From Candidatus Limosilactobacillus merdigallinarum (GTDB taxonomy: Bacteria; Bacillota; Bacilli; Lactobacillales; Lactobacillaceae), in contig DXFH01000002.1 of NCBI GenBank assembly GCA_019114515.1, positions 62,001 through 126,000 of the forward strand: DNA of 64,000 bases, given 5' to 3'. The notes beneath the pieces were generated by a model, which was not told where the DNA came from, searched no databases, and saw only the letters and a list, made by a program, of their open reading frames with translations. Shown in pieces: positions 27,961 to 37,644 of the stretch. The translations under genes and the position numbers were made by a program. Within the stretch, counting starts at the first letter, position 1. The number at the start of each line of letters is the position of its first letter.

Positions 27961-29991
27961 TTAATCAAAATGCGTGTTTAATTCGTGGCGCTTTAAGTAA
28001 AAGACCAATGGCTGGTTCTCATCTTTATTGTCCCAGCCAGGAGTCCTCAGCAATTTCTCTGCATCAGAACGGGCCACCTGCATCATCTTCAGGTCAGCCA
28101 CCGGATCCCCAACTTTGAAGTCCGGCACCCCTGATTGTTTTTTGCCTAGGATATCACCTGAGCCCCGCAGTTCCAAGTCTTTTTGTGCCACTACGAAGCC
28201 ATCAGTCGTTGAAGCCATTGTCTTCATCCGGGCAACCCCTTCTTCAGTCTTTGGATCTGCGACCAATAAGCAGTAACTCTGTTGATCACCACGACCAACC
28301 CGGCCCCGCAGCTGATGCAATTGGGCCAATCCAAAGCGGTCTGCATCATAGATGAGCATCACCGTCGCGTTCGGGTTGTCAACGCCGACTTCAATCACGG
28401 TGGTGGCAACTAACACAGCGATTTTACCATCAGCGAAGGATTGCATTGCGGCTTCCTTTTCATCCGCATCCATGCGGCCATGCAACAGTCCTACCTTATA
28501 CTGGGGCTCAAAATATTGTGCATAACGATGGTAAAGGTCCGTGGCATTTTGAACATCAAGTTTTTCGGATTGTTCAATCAACGGCGAGACGACATACGCC
28601 TGGGCTCCCTGTGCCAGCTGGACCTTAAGAAAGTTCAATGCCTGTTCAGATTGGTCGGACTTTAGCCAAGTAGTTTTTACTGGCAACCGGCCTTTAGGCA
28701 TTTCATCAATTACTGACACATCCATTTCACCGTAAGTAGTAATAGCCAGTGTGCGGGGAATTGGGGTGGCCGTCATCGCTAAGACATCCGGATGCGCGCC
28801 CTTTTCCCGTAACAATTGCCGTTGATTAACGCCGAAACGGTGCTGTTCGTCAATAATCGCTAGCCCCAGTTTAGCAAAGTGAACCTGTTCTTGAATCAAA
28901 GCATGGGTGCCAATAATCAGGTTAATTTCTCCCGACTGCACTTTCGCTAAAAAGAAACGGTGTTCCTTAGCTGTCATTGAACCCGTTAACAGGCCCACAT
29001 GAACATGGGTACCATCAAAGATTTTAGCTAGCTTGGCTGCGTGCTGGTTAGCCAGGATTTCCGTCGGCGCCATTAGAGCCGCTTGATAGCCAGTAATAAT
29101 CGTTGCATAGATGGCAATGGCCGCCACAATGGTCTTGCCAGAACCAACATCACCTTGCAAAAGACGGTTCATCTGGTAGGGACTACGTAAGTCGCGGCAG
29201 ATTTCATTAACCACTCGCTTCTGGGCATGGGTTAACTCGAACGGAATTGTTTTTATAAACGCGCGCAGCTCAGAATTATCATACAGGATGCGATTACCAC
29301 TCTCTTGGCGATGGGAAAGGCGGATCGCTTGTAAGCGCAGTTGGAAAAGGAAAAATTCCTCATAGGCAGCTGTGCGCCGCGCGGCCTTGGCAGCCGGACC
29401 ATCTTGGGGAAAATGCATATCATGGATCATCGTTTTACGGTCCAGTAATTGATATTCCTGGCGCAAGCGAATAGGCAACAGGGTAGCAATTACATCACTG
29501 TATTTATGATAAGCCTGCTTAATTAACTTACGCAGTGTGGCTTGCCGAATGTGCTTATTCACGGGATATACAGCACCCATTGATTGGGCATTATGAGCGC
29601 TCACTAGTTTCGCACCCATTATTTCCTGCCGACTCTTATTCCAAGTTCCCAGCACCGTAACGTCAGCGTTAAGAACTGCTTGCTTCTTTAAATATGGCTG
29701 GTTGAAGTAAACGACGTTCACCACCCCATTGCCCACCGTTAGGCGAAACGCCAAACGATTGCGGCGGTAACCAAACTGGGTCAGCAATGGTTCTGAAATA
29801 ATCGTCCCATGAACCGTAACCTTTTGCTTATCTGCTGCCTGTTCCAGGTTCGTCGGTGCAAAGTCATCATAACGGGAGGGAAAATAGGTTAATAAGTCTT
29901 CAATTGTATTAATGCCTAGCGTTCCCAAGGCGTCTGCCGTTTTTGCACCTACGCCGGTCAATTTAGCAACTGGGTCTTGTAGACTTCTCAC
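27961..29991 (-). CDS. recG: ATP-dependent DNA helicase RecG
   Basis: Remodels stalled forks and branched DNA. Wedge/OB domain at the N-terminus, then Walker A LLQGDVGSGKTIVAA (about 280), IIDEQHRFG (about 381), AMTATPIPRTLA and motif VI QLRGRVGRGDQQSYCLL (about 577). 676 aa from GTG at 29991, which has GAAAGGAGGGAAATCAAG before it. The frame stays open a further 47 codons upstream to 30132, but that part lacks a ribosome-binding site and overlaps a terminator, so I exclude it. Confidence 0.95.
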   Translation of the reverse strand: MRSLQDPVAKLTGVGAKTADALGTLGINTIEDLLTYFPSRYDDFAPTNLEQAADKQKVTVHGTIISEPLLTQFGYRRNRLAFRLTVGNGVVNVVYFNQPYLKKQAVLNADVTVLGTWNKSRQEIMGAKLVSAHNAQSMGAVYPVNKHIRQATLRKLIKQAYHKYSDVIATLLPIRLRQEYQLLDRKTMIHDMHFPQDGPAAKAARRTAAYEEFFLFQLRLQAIRLSHRQESGNRILYDNSELRAFIKTIPFELTHAQKRVVNEICRDLRSPYQMNRLLQGDVGSGKTIVAAIAIYATIITGYQAALMAPTEILANQHAAKLAKIFDGTHVHVGLLTGSMTAKEHRFFLAKVQSGEINLIIGTHALIQEQVHFAKLGLAIIDEQHRFGVNQRQLLREKGAHPDVLAMTATPIPRTLAITTYGEMDVSVIDEMPKGRLPVKTTWLKSDQSEQALNFLKVQLAQGAQAYVVSPLIEQSEKLDVQNATDLYHRYAQYFEPQYKVGLLHGRMDADEKEAAMQSFADGKIAVLVATTVIEVGVDNPNATVMLIYDADRFGLAQLHQLRGRVGRGDQQSYCLLVADPKTEEGVARMKTMASTTDGFVVAQKDLELRGSGDILGKKQSGVPDFKVGDPVADLKMMQVARSDAEKLLRTPGWDNKDENQPLVFYLKRHELNTHFD

Positions 29992-30016
29992 CTTGATTTC
30001 CCTCCTTTCGTTAAAG

Positions 30017-30022
30017 ATTATA
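30017..30022 (-). promoter_or_regulatory. Candidate -10 of recG
   Basis: Perfect TATAAT on the minus strand, 12 nt before the AAAGGAGG site. The -35 (TTGCAA, 22 nt away) is poorly spaced. Confidence 0.3.
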
Positions 30023-30076
30023 GACAGTGCCCATTTTAACATTCTTGCAATTAAAGCGCGACGTTTACCTATATGC

Positions 30077-30111
30077 AAAAACGGACCATGGTAATCCCAC
30101 AGTCCGTCTCT
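30077..30111 (-). terminator. Terminator after fakA
   Basis: Minus strand ACGGAC-TGTGG and CCATG-GTCCGT form a stem followed by TTTTTGC, between fakA and recG. Confidence 0.75.
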
Positions 30112-30128
30112 TTCTAAATGGTCAATGA

Positions 30129-31835
30129 TCATTCCACTGAAATCAGATAAGGGTAAACTGGTTGATCACCCTCATAAACTTCAATGTCTAATTCATCATC
30201 CATCTTGCCAATTTCTTTTGCTAATTGGTTAGCATATTCTTCATTCCCATCGGCACCATAGAGAATGGTGACCACGCTGCTATCTTCATCCAGCATTTGT
30301 TTAACCATTGCTTGCGCAGCAGTATCTAAGTCATCGTCGTTAGCAACAATCTTGCCATCAACGATCCCCATGTACTGACCTTCTTTAATCTGCTTGCCGT
30401 CAATGGAAGTATCACGAACCGCAGTCGTTAACTGACCACTCTTTACCGTGTCCAGAACAGATTCCATTGCCTGCTGGTTAGCCTTAATATCTTCTTCAGG
30501 ATTGAAGTCCATCAAAGAAGAAATAGCCTGCGGTACTGTTTTGGTATGGACAACTGCCACTGGAATGTCGGCTACATCAGCAGCTTGGTCGGCCGCCATG
30601 AAGATATTGCCATTGTTTGGCAACAGCAATGCCTGCTTGGCACCACTGTTCTTAATAGCGTTGGCCAAGTCAGCAATGCTTGGATTCATTGTCTGACCAC
30701 CCTGGATAACTTGGGTCACACCCAGACTCTTCAGCAGCTTTTCAATACCGGCACCACTGGCAACGGCAATCACGGCTGTTTCTGGAGCTGGCTTAGCAGA
30801 CGCCGTTGATTGGGCTTCAGTACGGTTATCGTTAGCAGCGGATTCTTCATCCTTCTCCATGATTTCTTCTTGTTGCCAAACCATGTTGTGAATTTCAATG
30901 GTTTGCAGATCACCGAATTCTTGGCCCCAGGATAAGACCTTGCCAGGATGTTCAGTATGAACATGCACCCGGACAACTGAATCATCGTTTAAGACCAGCA
31001 GACTATCTCCTAATTTAGCAAGGTAGTTGTAAAAGGTATCATAATCAAACTTCTGCTTGACCTGCTTACCCTTGCCAATCCGCACTAACATTTGGGTACA
31101 GTAAGTGTACTTAATGTCTTTCGGATCTAATTTGCCTTGGACACTTTCATGGTCCATGGCGTTAACCATCTGATCGACTTCTGCTTGATCTGGCTTGTAG
31201 TCCACCTTACTGATCTCCTTACCACTTAAGGCAGCATCAAAGGCCTCTAAAACAAATACCAGACCCTGGCCACCAGAGTCAACCACGCCTACTTCCTTCA
31301 ACACCGGAAGCAGGTCAGGCGTCTTTTTCAGTGATTCTTCAGCAGCCGTTGCAATCGTATGCATAATCTCAACAAGATCATCGGTTTCCTTGATCTTGTT
31401 TAAACCTGCCTGGGCGGATTCACGCACAACGGTGAGGATCGTCCCTTCCGTTGGCTTCATAACCGTCTTATAAGCTGTCTTAGCACCATTTGCATAGGCG
31501 TCAACAAATTGTGCGGCGGTTAATTCTTTATGACCATCTGCGGCCTTAGCAAAGCCCCGGAAAATCTGTGACAGGATCACACCGGAGTTGCCCCGCGCAC
31601 CCATCAAGAGGCCCTTTGCAAATGCCTGGGCCAAGTCACCAACATTGGTACTGGTTTCATTGCGTTCATACTTAGCTCCACTCTGGATAGTGGAAGTCAT
31701 GTTGGTTCCAGTATCACCGTCAGGAACCGGGAAGACATTCAGCGAGTTAATAAATTCAGCTTGCTGACTTAAGCGACTAGCAGCAGCTTGGACCATTTTG
31801 CCAAATTCAAGATTTGTGATTTTCGTAATTGCCAA
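30129..31835 (-). CDS. fakA: Fatty acid kinase catalytic subunit FakA (DAK2/DegV-type)
   Basis: Phosphorylates exogenous fatty acids delivered by FakB proteins, giving acyl-phosphate for PlsX and PlsY. 568 aa with an N-terminal DhaL-like kinase domain (NVFPVPDGDTGTNM at about 32, GARGNSGVILSQ at about 79), a central domain and a C-terminal DegV-like part. Formerly YloV. A run of about 25 residues rich in Glu, Ala, Thr and Ser (about 325-350) links the domains. It is 23 nt downstream of yloU and upstream of recG and plsX. No fakB gene is in the window. Confidence 0.93.
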   Translation of the reverse strand: MAITKITNLEFGKMVQAAASRLSQQAEFINSLNVFPVPDGDTGTNMTSTIQSGAKYERNETSTNVGDLAQAFAKGLLMGARGNSGVILSQIFRGFAKAADGHKELTAAQFVDAYANGAKTAYKTVMKPTEGTILTVVRESAQAGLNKIKETDDLVEIMHTIATAAEESLKKTPDLLPVLKEVGVVDSGGQGLVFVLEAFDAALSGKEISKVDYKPDQAEVDQMVNAMDHESVQGKLDPKDIKYTYCTQMLVRIGKGKQVKQKFDYDTFYNYLAKLGDSLLVLNDDSVVRVHVHTEHPGKVLSWGQEFGDLQTIEIHNMVWQQEEIMEKDEESAANDNRTEAQSTASAKPAPETAVIAVASGAGIEKLLKSLGVTQVIQGGQTMNPSIADLANAIKNSGAKQALLLPNNGNIFMAADQAADVADIPVAVVHTKTVPQAISSLMDFNPEEDIKANQQAMESVLDTVKSGQLTTAVRDTSIDGKQIKEGQYMGIVDGKIVANDDDLDTAAQAMVKQMLDEDSSVVTILYGADGNEEYANQLAKEIGKMDDELDIEVYEGDQPVYPYLISVE

Positions 31836-31858
31836 AACTCATTTTCCTCCTGCATGTA

Positions 31859-32221
31859 TTAGTCATCCATGACCCGTACTCCCTGAACATATACGTTCAC
31901 GGAGTTGGCCGTGATGCCAAGCATGGATTCAAGATTGTATTTAACCTTACTTTGCACACTTTTTGATACTTCAGAAATCTTAGTGCCATAGCCAACAATA
32001 ATGTTGACTTCCACAGCAATGCCATTCTTTCCCTGACGAACAACTACACCCTTGCTGTAATTGTCCCGTTGCAAAATACGGTTTACGCCGTCACGAACTG
32101 GCTTCCGGCTGGCCATGCCAACCACGCCATAGTTGTCAGTAGCTGCTCCACCAACGACCGTCGAAATTACGTCATTTGCAATATCAATGGTTCCGGAATT
32201 GGTTTTAATCTTCACTGCCAT
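31859..32221 (-). CDS. yloU: Asp23/Gls24 family protein YloU
   Basis: Small envelope-stress-related family protein, 120 aa; paralogous to YqhY at 52 kb. It has the family core IDIANDVISTVVGGAATDNYGVVGMA and VEVNIIVGYGTKISEVSKSVQ. Always linked to fakA in Firmicutes. Start ATG at 32221 behind CAAGGAGGCCATCTGC. Confidence 0.92.
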   Translation of the reverse strand: MAVKIKTNSGTIDIANDVISTVVGGAATDNYGVVGMASRKPVRDGVNRILQRDNYSKGVVVRQGKNGIAVEVNIIVGYGTKISEVSKSVQSKVKYNLESMLGITANSVNVYVQGVRVMDD

Positions 32222-32313
32222 GCAGATGGCCTCCTTGTCGTATTTGATAAAATCTCCATTATTTTAACATAGGAGAATTATTAAGGCACCTTATGCGTTG
32301 TGCTAAAAAGTCT

Positions 32314-32345
32314 AGATAAAAAAATAAGCCACCCAGAGGGCAGCC
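32314..32345 (-). terminator. Terminator of rpmB
   Basis: Minus strand GCTGCCC-TCT-GGGTGGC (two G-U pairs) followed by TTATTTTTTTATC. Confidence 0.75.
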
Positions 32346-32354
32346 ACTTTTTAT

Positions 32355-32543
32355 TTAGTTAACCCGAGTCACTTTACCCGACTTCAAAGTACGTGCTGAA
32401 ACGTAAACCCTCTTTGGCTTACCGTTAACCAAAATGGTTGCTTTTTGCAAATTTGGCTTCCAGCTGCGACGACTTGAGTTAAGGGCGTGGGAACGCTTGT
32501 TTCCAAAAGCAGTCTTCTTGCCAGTAATAAAATCCTTAGCCAT
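32355..32543 (-). CDS. rpmB: 50S ribosomal protein L28
   Basis: 62-aa L28 beginning [22 protein letters not shown]. The ATG at 32543 follows GGAGAGGAGGGTCCACC; a longer in-frame start at 32567 would run through that site. Only one Cys-less form, so no zinc ribbon. Divides the thiN/rpe block from yloU-fakA. Confidence 0.95.
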   Translation of the reverse strand: MAKDFITGKKTAFGNKRSHALNSSRRSWKPNLQKATILVNGKPKRVYVSARTLKSGKVTRVN

Positions 32544-32665
32544 GGTGGACCCTCCTCTCCTCATCAAACATTTCGTAGCGCATTGCGCTGTAACTCACCT
32601 AAATAATTTACCATAGCAGGCGACGCAATGCAAGATTTTCTTTCAAGTAATTTCCCTTGACAGGG

Positions 32666-33331
32666 TTAAGCATTGCCATGCTGCTGGTCCACGCTTTGAA
32701 TCACTGCAATGACACCTTTTTGAAACGAGAAATGATTGATTGTCCCTTTAAATTCATTGCTGGACCAGCATACGGGAATGTTTGCAGACCAATTAAATAG
32801 CGGGTATTTCTCATCTGGCAAGGTTAAGCCTGCACACGGAATGAGGTTTACAAAAGCTAAATAGCGCATCCGTGGCAACTTATGGATGGTATAAGCACCT
32901 GGTTCGTAAAAACTAACATGATTTTCGGCGTCGATAAAGTTGATCATCCGCAGGTATGGTCGATATGTCTCTTGCAATGGCAAGAATAAATTGGCCAACA
33001 GTTGATCTAGACGACCACCAGTGGCGCCATAAATATTAATTTGTTCAGCATGGAAATCACGAATAGCTGCCAAGACTCCCAGCTGTGTATCCGTGTGTTC
33101 GGTTTTATTTTTAAAAACTTCAACGCGCGGAATCGTCCGTTGCAGTCGAGTTAACTCAGCTGGTGAAGTTGAATCAAAGTCGCCCAACGCCAGCACTGGT
33201 TTAATTCCCTGCTTCAATAGATGGGTAGCACCGTAATCAACGCCAATCCAGGATCCCTCCTGCGCTTTTAAAACGGCCGCGTCAGGAATCATATCAACCG
33301 GTCCCCCAACCAATAAGTTAATGATGGCCAT
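32666..33331 (-). CDS. thiN: Thiamine diphosphokinase
   Basis: Converts thiamine to thiamine diphosphate using ATP. 221 aa with IGVDYGATHLLKQGIKPVLALGDFDST (nucleotide and metal site) and NIYGATGGRLDQLLANLFL (the TGGRxDH-like motif). Downstream of rpe across a terminator. Confidence 0.93.
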   Translation of the reverse strand: MAIINLLVGGPVDMIPDAAVLKAQEGSWIGVDYGATHLLKQGIKPVLALGDFDSTSPAELTRLQRTIPRVEVFKNKTEHTDTQLGVLAAIRDFHAEQINIYGATGGRLDQLLANLFLPLQETYRPYLRMINFIDAENHVSFYEPGAYTIHKLPRMRYLAFVNLIPCAGLTLPDEKYPLFNWSANIPVCWSSNEFKGTINHFSFQKGVIAVIQSVDQQHGNA

Positions 33332-33352
33332 GACTTATCCTTTCTGATAAAT

Positions 33353-33379
33353 AAAGGGGCTGGTTATTCCAGCCCCTTT
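33353..33379 (-). terminator. Terminator between rpe and thiN
   Basis: Perfect stem AAAGGGGCTGG/CCAGCCCCTTT with a 5-nt loop. thiN ribosome-binding site follows at once, so read-through or another promoter is needed for thiN. Confidence 0.8.
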
Positions 33380-33399
33380 CATTACCCACTGTATATTAA

Positions 33400-34053
33400 T
33401 TACTTAGTAGCTTCCTTCAAGGTCTTAATCCGATCTGCAGGATCATTTGCCAAGTAAACGTATGAACCAGCAACAGCAACCGTGGCACCAGCCTTGTAGC
33501 AATCAACTACCGTCTTGAAGTTAACGCCACCGTCAACTTCAATATCAAAGTTGTAGCCACGATCCTTCTTGATCTGGTTAAGCTGTGCAATCTTATCAAC
33601 CGTTGAAGGCAGGAACTTCTGGCCACCGAAGCCAGGGTTAACCGTCATTACCAACACTTGGTCAACCATGGACAGCACCGGTTCAATCATCATTACTGGT
33701 GTACCTGGGTTAATAACCACTTCGGCCTTAACACCACCATTCTTAATGATTTGCAGTGCACGGTGAATGTGTTGCGTTGCTTCAACTTGGACACCAATAA
33801 TGTCCGCACCGGCATCAATAAAGCTTGGCAACAGGTGTTCTGGGTGTTCAACCATCAGGTGACAATCCAGCGTCAACTTAGTGATTGGACGAATGGCCTT
33901 AACAAAACCTGGTCCGTAAGAAATGTTTGGTACAAAGGTTCCATCCATGACATCAATGTGCAGCATATCTGCACCGCCCTTTTCAACCCGTTCGATATCA
34001 TGTTGCAGGTTTAAATAGTCAGCACTCAAAATTGAAGGTGCAACTTTAATCAT
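33400..34053 (-). CDS. rpe: Ribulose-phosphate 3-epimerase
   Basis: Interconverts ribulose 5-phosphate and xylulose 5-phosphate in the pentose phosphate/phosphoketolase route. 217-aa TIM barrel: SILSADYLNL at the start, LHIDVMDGTFVPNIS (metal-binding His and Asp), LDCHLMVEHPE, VNPGFGGQKF and the C-terminal DGGVN. In the usual Firmicutes order prkC-rsgA-rpe-thiN. Confidence 0.96.
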   Translation of the reverse strand: MIKVAPSILSADYLNLQHDIERVEKGGADMLHIDVMDGTFVPNISYGPGFVKAIRPITKLTLDCHLMVEHPEHLLPSFIDAGADIIGVQVEATQHIHRALQIIKNGGVKAEVVINPGTPVMMIEPVLSMVDQVLVMTVNPGFGGQKFLPSTVDKIAQLNQIKKDRGYNFDIEVDGGVNFKTVVDCYKAGATVAVAGSYVYLANDPADRIKTLKEATK

Positions 34054-34069
34054 AAATAATTACCTCATT

Positions 34070-34939
34070 TCAATATTTTGGTTTTTGGTTGCGCAGCAGT
34101 GTTTGAAACTGAACGTAGTTATCATACCTTGACTGCCTTATTTTAGCATTTTTCACGGCAGTTTTCACCGCACAACCTGGTTCTTTCAAATGCAGGCAGC
34201 CTCGGAACTTGCATTCTGGCGCCAATGCAGCCATTTCTGGAAAACAAGCTGCCAATTGTTGCGGTGTCATTGTAAAGTCCTCATAAGAAGAAAAACCGGG
34301 CGTATCAGCAATCAGTGCCTGGCCAACCTGGAGCAGCATCACTTTACGGGTGGTATGTCGTCCTCGTTTTAGCGCATTCGAAATTTCGCCAGTAGCGAGG
34401 TCCAAATCCGGGTCCAAGTGATTTAACAAAGTCGACTTGCCCGCACCGGTCTGCCCCATCATGGTGACGGTTTGTTGCTTTAAGTTAGCCAACAATTTCG
34501 CCATTTGCCCTTCATTAAATGAGTCTCGATCGGCAAAAACTTGATAACCAATGGCACGATAATCTGCTACCACTTTTTCAATCGCTGACCACTGCTTTCC
34601 ATCTAGCAAATCCGTTTTGGAGAAATAAATCACTGGCCGAATATGTTGCAGCTCTAAGGCAATTAGCTGACGGTCAAGCAAGTTAGGAGAAAAAGTCGGT
34701 TGAATAGCGGCGGTTACAATTACTGCCGTATCGATGTTTGCTACCAGCGGTCGCTTCAATGAATTTTTCCGGGGCATTACTTTCAGTAAATAACCTTCGG
34801 AGAATTCGACGTGATCGCCTACCACTGGTTTAATTCCCCGTTTACGAAAATTCCCCCGTGCGCGGGTACGGTAAATTTGTCCGTCACTATAAATATCATA
34901 AAAACCGCTTAACGATTGTTGAATGGTTCCAGTCTGCAA
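34070..34939 (-). CDS. rsgA: Ribosome small subunit-dependent GTPase RsgA
   Basis: Late 30S maturation GTPase. Circular permutation is visible: G4 ([10 protein letters not shown], about 119) precedes G1 ([14 protein letters not shown], about 165) and G3 ([10 protein letters not shown]). C-terminal zinc finger with C-X4-C-X-H-X5-C ([14 protein letters not shown]). 289 aa; start TTG at 34939 behind AAGGGAGGCCCAAT. Confidence 0.95.
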   Translation of the reverse strand: MQTGTIQQSLSGFYDIYSDGQIYRTRARGNFRKRGIKPVVGDHVEFSEGYLLKVMPRKNSLKRPLVANIDTAVIVTAAIQPTFSPNLLDRQLIALELQHIRPVIYFSKTDLLDGKQWSAIEKVVADYRAIGYQVFADRDSFNEGQMAKLLANLKQQTVTMMGQTGAGKSTLLNHLDPDLDLATGEISNALKRGRHTTRKVMLLQVGQALIADTPGFSSYEDFTMTPQQLAACFPEMAALAPECKFRGCLHLKEPGCAVKTAVKNAKIRQSRYDNYVQFQTLLRNQKPKY

Positions 34940-34951
34940 ATTGGGCCTCCC

Positions 34952-36877
34952 TTAACCGGTAATATTAGTTGCACTCATGATTGTCCGTCCGTTGCGGATC
35001 ACTTTATAAGCCCCATACTGATGCTGCCGAAGGGTAAATGGGACATTAATCGTTGTTTCTTGGTTAATCGTAATATCCTGGTATTCCATTGTCAGGTTGT
35101 GATTAGCATCCAGAATGTAAACCTGGACACGATTTTCCTTCTTGCCACCGTTGCCGTCAAACGGAATGTTGATTTGAATATTAGTGGTCCGTGTCTGGTT
35201 GCCAGAACTAGCTACCTGGACAGTTAATGTATCCCCTTCATTAAGCTTGGACCCCTTCTTCGGTGTCTGCTTAATTACGTGATTGGCGGGTACTGAATCA
35301 GAAGTTTTGTCAGTAACCGTTAGCTGCAGGTGGTGATCATTAGCAAACGATTGCACGTCACTTAGATCCTTATTTTTAAAGTTAGGGATCTTAACAGTCT
35401 TCTTACCAGCACTCACCGTCAATACGACCGGCTTAGCGCTTGGATTAACTGTTGAACCTGCACTAATATTTTGCTTTAAAATTTGGCCCTTAGCGACTGA
35501 ATCGGAGTACTTTTCCTTCTTTTTAACGGTAAAGCCTCGATCGCGTAAGTCCGAAGCGGTCGAATCATAATCGCTGCCAACATAGTCAGCCACTTTCCAG
35601 CTGCTGACACCATCGCTGACCACGACGTTCACCTCTTGGCCGAACTTCAGCTTATCAGGACTGGTTGTCCGCACAATCTTGCCCTTTGCCACTTGACTGT
35701 GGGCACGAGTAATATTGCCCAGTTTTAAGTGACGTTTTTTGAGAGTTTGTTGCGCCTGAACGGCCGTTTTATTCTCTAGGTTGGGCACCGTGATAGGACG
35801 ATTAAAGTAATAGCCAGCACCGCCTAGCAAAACAATCAACCCTGCTACGGCACCGATTAGCCACCGCTTCCGATGTGGATGTTGCTGACTTTTATGTTTG
35901 TCAGACTTTGCTTCACTATTTTCTGAGTCTTTTTGATCAGCATTTTGACGATTTTGCTTTTGATTCTGAGCATGCTGATACATATCCTTTACGTTCAGCA
36001 CTTTAGTTTCGTCATCATCATAGTCCTTGATCACTAATGGCTTTTCCTTAGCTCGATCAGGATCTAGCGATGTCTTTAAATCTGCAGCCATTTCAGCAGC
36101 AGATGCGTACCGCTGCTGTGGATCCTTAGCCGTGGCCTTAATCACTACATTTTCCATTGACTGCGGAATATTAGCATTAATTGCGCGGACTGAAGGAATC
36201 TGCGAGCGAAAATGCTTGATTGCAATGGAGACCGCGTTTTCGCCTTCAAATGGCACTTTTCCGGTCAAAAGTTCAAATAAGATTATTCCTAGAGAATAAA
36301 TATCAGACTGCTTGGTAGCTACACTGCCCCGTGCCTGTTCTGGAGACAGGTAGTGCACTGAGCCCATTACTGTATTTGTTTGCGTTAACGTGTTTTCCGA
36401 ACTTGCCGTTGCAATGCCGAAGTCCGTAATTTTGATGTTCTTATTTTCGTCGATCAAGATGTTCTGCGGCTTTAAATCACGGTGAATAATTCCGTGCTCA
36501 TGGGCAGCTTCCACGGCCGACAACACCTGTTCCATAATATCAACTACTTGAGCCAGCGGAATCGGAAAATGCTTGCTGATATACTGTTTGAGATCGGTCC
36601 CTTTTACATACTGCATAACCATGAACTGCATGCCATGGTCTTCACCGACATCATAGATTCCCACAATGTGTGGATCGTTCAGTCGTGTCGCAGCTGTTGC
36701 TTCCCGCTGGAAACGCCGATTAGTTTGGGGGTCGTCGCGCAAATCTAAGCGTAACAGCTTAACAGAGACTTCTCTATCTAAGACTAAATCGCGTGCAAGA
36801 TATACATTTGCCATTCCGCCCTCGCCAAGTGGTCGAATAATTTGGTAACGACTACCTAGTTTGTATCCGGGTTTCAT
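34952..36877 (-). CDS. prkC: PASTA-domain serine/threonine kinase PrkC/StkP
   Basis: Membrane kinase sensing peptidoglycan or lipid II. 641 aa: N-terminal Hanks kinase (GEGGMANVYLARD, catalytic HRDLKPQNILID, DFGIA), cytoplasmic linker rich in Gln, Asn and Lys, one transmembrane helix (WLIGAVAGLIVLLGGAGYYF, about 340-360), then three PASTA repeats (about 363-565) and a further extracellular C-terminal domain. Its phosphatase stp is 4 nt upstream in the same unit. Confidence 0.96.
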   Translation of the reverse strand: MKPGYKLGSRYQIIRPLGEGGMANVYLARDLVLDREVSVKLLRLDLRDDPQTNRRFQREATAATRLNDPHIVGIYDVGEDHGMQFMVMQYVKGTDLKQYISKHFPIPLAQVVDIMEQVLSAVEAAHEHGIIHRDLKPQNILIDENKNIKITDFGIATASSENTLTQTNTVMGSVHYLSPEQARGSVATKQSDIYSLGIILFELLTGKVPFEGENAVSIAIKHFRSQIPSVRAINANIPQSMENVVIKATAKDPQQRYASAAEMAADLKTSLDPDRAKEKPLVIKDYDDDETKVLNVKDMYQHAQNQKQNRQNADQKDSENSEAKSDKHKSQQHPHRKRWLIGAVAGLIVLLGGAGYYFNRPITVPNLENKTAVQAQQTLKKRHLKLGNITRAHSQVAKGKIVRTTSPDKLKFGQEVNVVVSDGVSSWKVADYVGSDYDSTASDLRDRGFTVKKKEKYSDSVAKGQILKQNISAGSTVNPSAKPVVLTVSAGKKTVKIPNFKNKDLSDVQSFANDHHLQLTVTDKTSDSVPANHVIKQTPKKGSKLNEGDTLTVQVASSGNQTRTTNIQINIPFDGNGGKKENRVQVYILDANHNLTMEYQDITINQETTINVPFTLRQHQYGAYKVIRNGRTIMSATNITG

Positions 36878-36880
36878 GTA

Positions 36881-37624
36881 TTATTGCCTCTCTTGGTCGT
36901 TTAAACTAATTAAGACGGTCACATTGTCCGGCCCACCGGCAGCATTGGCCTCGTGGATAAGCGTTTGACATTTATCGCTTAAGTCCAGCGAATCATCAGC
37001 TAGGACTGCTTTCATTTCCGCATTTGAAAGCATTTTCGATAGTCCATCGCTGCACAGTAATAGCTGGTCACCCTGCTTAAATGGAAAAACGTTGACATCC
37101 GCTTCTGCATCCTCAGAAACACCAATGGCCCGTGTAATGATGTTATTTTGCGGTGAAAGCAGCGCATCACGTTCAGACATGTCACCTTTTTTTACTAATT
37201 CGTTTACAAGAGAATGGTCATTTGTAATCTGGGTTAACAATTGATCATGATAAAGGTATCCGCGGCTATCCCCGATATTTGCAATGACTAATTGATTATT
37301 CGGGAAAACAATGGCCGCCACCAATGTAGTGCCCATTCCCTGGTAAAGATAATTTTCAGTAGATTTTTTCAAAATTAATTGATTAGCTAATTGCACCTGA
37401 TCTTTAAACCATTTTTTAGCGTGTTTAACATTTTTCGGTGCACTAGCCTGGAAATGCTGACCTATAAATTTGACGGTTAATTGGGCGGCAACATCGCCAC
37501 TGCGATTGCCACCAATGCCGTCCGCAATGATCGCTAGTAAACGATCATCATGCTTGTACACATTTACGCGGTCTTGATTCTGCGAGCGCTGCTTTCCAAT
37601 GTCAGTTTGATAAGCTGTAATCAT
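36881..37624 (-). CDS. stp: PP2C-type Ser/Thr phosphatase Stp
   Basis: Dephosphorylates PrkC and its targets. 247 aa from ATG at 37624, which has TTGGGAGACACTC before it; upstream in-frame starts to 37666 overlap rsmB and lack a site. Metal-binding motifs are IADGIGGNRSGDVAAQ, IGDSRGYLY, CSDGLSKML and GGPDNVTVLI. Confidence 0.95.
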   Translation of the reverse strand: MITAYQTDIGKQRSQNQDRVNVYKHDDRLLAIIADGIGGNRSGDVAAQLTVKFIGQHFQASAPKNVKHAKKWFKDQVQLANQLILKKSTENYLYQGMGTTLVAAIVFPNNQLVIANIGDSRGYLYHDQLLTQITNDHSLVNELVKKGDMSERDALLSPQNNIITRAIGVSEDAEADVNVFPFKQGDQLLLCSDGLSKMLSNAEMKAVLADDSLDLSDKCQTLIHEANAAGGPDNVTVLISLNDQERQ

Positions 37625-37644
37625 GAGTGTCTCCCAATAAATTA

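Noticed and set aside
29992..30132. N-terminal extension of RecG
   Set aside because: No ribosome-binding site, overlaps the fakA terminator; GTG 29991 has a strong site and gives normal length.
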